Below the pieces are notes generated by a model. It saw nothing but the letters and a program-made list of their open reading frames with translations. It was not told the origin of the DNA and ran no database searches. This document shows, piece after piece, positions 4,282 through 5,604 of a stretch of 5,604 nt of DNA. The translations under genes were made by a program, and so were the position numbers. The stretch's first letter is position 1. Each line of letters begins with the position of its first letter. Location: contig JAGWST010000508.1 of assembly GCA_028869325.1 (NCBI GenBank), forward strand, positions 1 through 5,604, given 5' to 3'. The DNA is from a bacterium (GTDB taxonomy: Bacteria > Vulcanimicrobiota > Vulcanimicrobiia > Vulcanimicrobiales > SCRA01).

Positions 4282-5308
4282 TCACCGACTCCTTATCCAT
4301 GGTTCCTTTATAGTTCATGGGGTCTTCGACCACGCCGAAGTTCGTCTTGGCCAGCGCCTGCACGCGCTCGTACTCGGCGTCGGTCAACGCCGCCACTCCC
4401 TCGGAGGCGGCGGCAAACTCGCGCAGCTGCCCGCCGTCGTAGATGTTCGGCAGCACGCTGACGACGCGCGGCTCGCGCAACAGCCACTGGATCGAAGCCT
4501 GCCCCAGCGTGCGCCCGTCGCGCTCCAAGAAGCGAAGCGTCTCGACCTTCTTGCAGCCGTTGATCAGCCAGGACTTCGGACGATGGTTCCGGTGGTCATT
4601 GGGCGGGAAGACGGTCTGCGGGGTATACCTTCCCTCCAGCATGCCGCTGGCGTGCGGAACGCGGATTTGGTACCCTGTCGGGCTCTGACACTCGCCGGCC
4701 GCGCGGATCATCTGGTCGCCGGGGAACTGCTCGAGAATGTTCCAGATGATCTGCTGGCTGGCGACGTTGCGCACCCGCACGGCCTCGAGCGACTCGACGA
4801 GCCAGCCGATGGCCGGCCCCAGCGCCACGCCGTACATGCGTATCTTTCCCTCGCGCTTGAGGTCCTCCAGCAGGCTCCAGAGCGCGTCGTCGTAGACGTG
4901 CTCGAGCTTGGCGTTGTGGATCTGATAGATATCGATGCAGTCCGTCCGCAGACGGCGTAACGACTGTTCGAGCGCAAAGCGCACGAACGACGGCGAGAAG
5001 TCCTGCGGCAGCTCGTTCTGGCCGCGCCGCTCGTCGCCGTGGTGGTAGAAGTCGTAGCCGAACTTGGTGGCGTAGACCACCTTGTCGCGCCTGCCCGCGA
5101 AGGCCTGGGCCAGCTGCTCCTCGCTGCGGCCGTTGCCGTAGGCGTCGGCGGCGTCGTAGAAGGTGATCCCCAGGTCGTAGGCCTCTTGGAGCATGCGCAC
5201 GGCGTCGTCGTCGCTGTGCTCGCCCCACCAGCCCGTGGAGATGGTCCAGAGGCCGAACCCGACCTCGCTGACGGTCACGTCCGAATTCGGATAGGTGCGA
5301 TACTTCAT
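4268..5308 (-). CDS. Aldo/keto reductase family oxidoreductase
   Basis: This is a 346-residue NAD(P)H-dependent carbonyl reductase or dehydrogenase of the (beta/alpha)8 aldo/keto reductase superfamily, expected in the cytoplasm. The N-terminus MKYRTYPNSDVTVSEVGFG is typical of bacterial members. The catalytic tetrad is visible: Asp52 and Tyr57 in FYDAADAYGNGRSEE, Lys82 in VVYATKFG, and His131 in DIYQIH. Further signatures are GKIRMYGVA near 154-162 and the cofactor-loop region QASIQWLLREPRVVSVLPN near 270-288. Length fits the family; residues 85-105 form a longer charged loop. The start ATG 5308 is set by homology; no good Shine-Dalgarno site precedes it. GTGC-TTT-GCAC (5318-5328) occupies that place and could be a small operator or hairpin. 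It shares a transcript with ridA. The substrate is not predictable; an imine/2-oxo product shared with RidA is possible but inferred. Confidence 0.93.
   Translation of the reverse strand: MKYRTYPNSDVTVSEVGFGLWTISTGWWGEHSDDDAVRMLQEAYDLGITFYDAADAYGNGRSEEQLAQAFAGRRDKVVYATKFGYDFYHHGDERRGQNELPQDFSPSFVRFALEQSLRRLRTDCIDIYQIHNAKLEHVYDDALWSLLEDLKREGKIRMYGVALGPAIGWLVESLEAVRVRNVASQQIIWNILEQFPGDQMIRAAGECQSPTGYQIRVPHASGMLEGRYTPQTVFPPNDHRNHRPKSWLINGCKKVETLRFLERDGRTLGQASIQWLLREPRVVSVLPNIYDGGQLREFAAASEGVAALTDAEYERVQALAKTNFGVVEDPMNYKGTMDKESVSARR
4289..4294 (-). promoter_or_regulatory. Shine-Dalgarno site of ridA inside the reductase gene
   Basis: On the minus strand AAGGAG encodes Lys-Glu near the end of the reductase and lies 7 bases before the GTG of ridA. 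It fixes the GTG start and implies coupled translation. Confidence 0.7.
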
Positions 5309-5429
5309 GGCAAGCAGGTGCTTTGCACGCCGGCCGCCGCGGGCCCTGGCGACCGGAGTCGCACGAAAAAATGCCGCCCTGGAGCGGCTCGCACAAGGCC
5401 GTGGGGCCGCCCGTGGCGGAATCCTCCGC

Positions 5430-5604
5430 GTGCTGCACAGCGCCTATCTCGCGGCTTCGTTCGCCTTTGCGGCGGCGGCCTGGCTGCTCTGGGCCCTGGA
5501 GCGCCGCCGGCGCCTGCGCGAGCGGCGCCGCCACCGGGAGCGACTCGCGGCGCTGGAGGCCAGCATCCAGGCGGGAACGGCGCGCGTCCTGCAGCGCGGC
5601 GAGC
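5430..5604 (+). CDS. Membrane-anchored, Arg-rich coiled-coil protein, N-terminus (3' partial)
   Basis: A plus-strand frame is open to the window end. It shows one strong membrane segment (SAYLAASFAFAAAAWLLWAL), then a very basic ERRRRLRERRRHRER stretch, then an amphipathic, coiled-coil-like ALEASIQAGTARVLQRGE. By the positive-inside rule the basic side is cytoplasmic. GC3 is about 91% from GTG 5430 on, against about 68% for the same frame upstream, so I place the start at 5430; GGCGGA lies about 9 bases before it. An alternative in-frame ATG at 5307 would add 41 residues and share the CATG with the reductase start codon. No stop or conserved domain is reached, so the function is unknown. It is transcribed divergently from the reductase-ridA pair. 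Confidence 0.55.
   Translation, partial: MLHSAYLAASFAFAAAAWLLWALERRRRLRERRRHRERLAALEASIQAGTARVLQRGE

Noticed and set aside
3523..4461. Plus-strand frame of 312 residues across the TPR end, ridA and reductase end
   Set aside because: Its Arg/Ser/Thr-rich translation is a shadow of three well-supported genes and has no ribosome-binding site.
5337..5370. Possible terminator (CGAC-CGGA-GTCG beside an A-run)
   Set aside because: The stem is only 4 bp, and the A/T run is on the wrong side of the hairpin for a terminator on either strand.
4596..5534. Long minus-strand frame of 312 residues overlapping the reductase
   Set aside because: It is an Arg/Pro/Ala-rich shadow of the reductase in another frame, a common artefact of high GC3.
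5371..5604. ATG at 5371 opening another plus-strand frame (MPPWSGSHKA...)
   Set aside because: Its translation is Arg/Ser/Cys-rich without hydrophobic structure; the neighbouring frame gives a clear membrane segment and high GC3.

Overview
This is a compact, high-GC (roughly 65%) chromosomal window from a free-living-type bacterium. Most genes have Shine-Dalgarno sites and several are tightly coupled or overlap. No rRNA, tRNA, transposase, phage gene or CRISPR array is visible. The phylum cannot be fixed from these genes. All recognisable families (Ada-type zinc domain, COG3826 oxygenase, LysR, TPR, RidA, aldo/keto reductase) are widespread.

Layout, left to right. (1) Positions 1-1011, plus strand, hold an alkylation-damage cassette. 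The 3' end of a gene with a C-terminal Ada-type four-cysteine zinc domain overlaps a complete 2-oxoglutarate/Fe(II) oxygenase of the COG3826 (DUF2086) family. (2) Positions 1012-1385 hold a probable small tryptophan-rich membrane protein on the minus strand. A divergent promoter region follows, with two overlapping extended -10 sites and two inverted repeats. (3) Positions 1386-2306 encode a LysR-type regulator, transcribed away from the small gene. (4) Positions 2307-2717 are a 411-base stretch with no large gene. It holds an AT-rich promoter, a 38-codon highly charged microprotein gene with a near-perfect ribosome-binding site, two strong GC hairpins and the likely promoter of the next gene. 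(5) Positions 2718-3917 encode an exported TPR protein. (6) Positions 5308-3901, minus strand, hold an aldo/keto reductase followed by a RidA-family deaminase. Their ends overlap by 14 bases, and RidA runs 17 bases into the end of the convergent TPR gene. (7) At the right edge a plus-strand gene starts divergently from the reductase. Only its membrane-anchored, Arg-rich N-terminus lies in the window.

Functional reading. The left operon probably senses or repairs alkylated DNA. The LysR gene and its small divergent neighbour form a candidate regulator-target pair. The reductase-RidA pair looks like a small carbonyl/imine detoxification or catabolic unit. No defence or mobile system is evident. 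The least explained parts are the 38-aa gene with its hairpins, the small gene facing the LysR gene, and the palindrome in the LysR leader.
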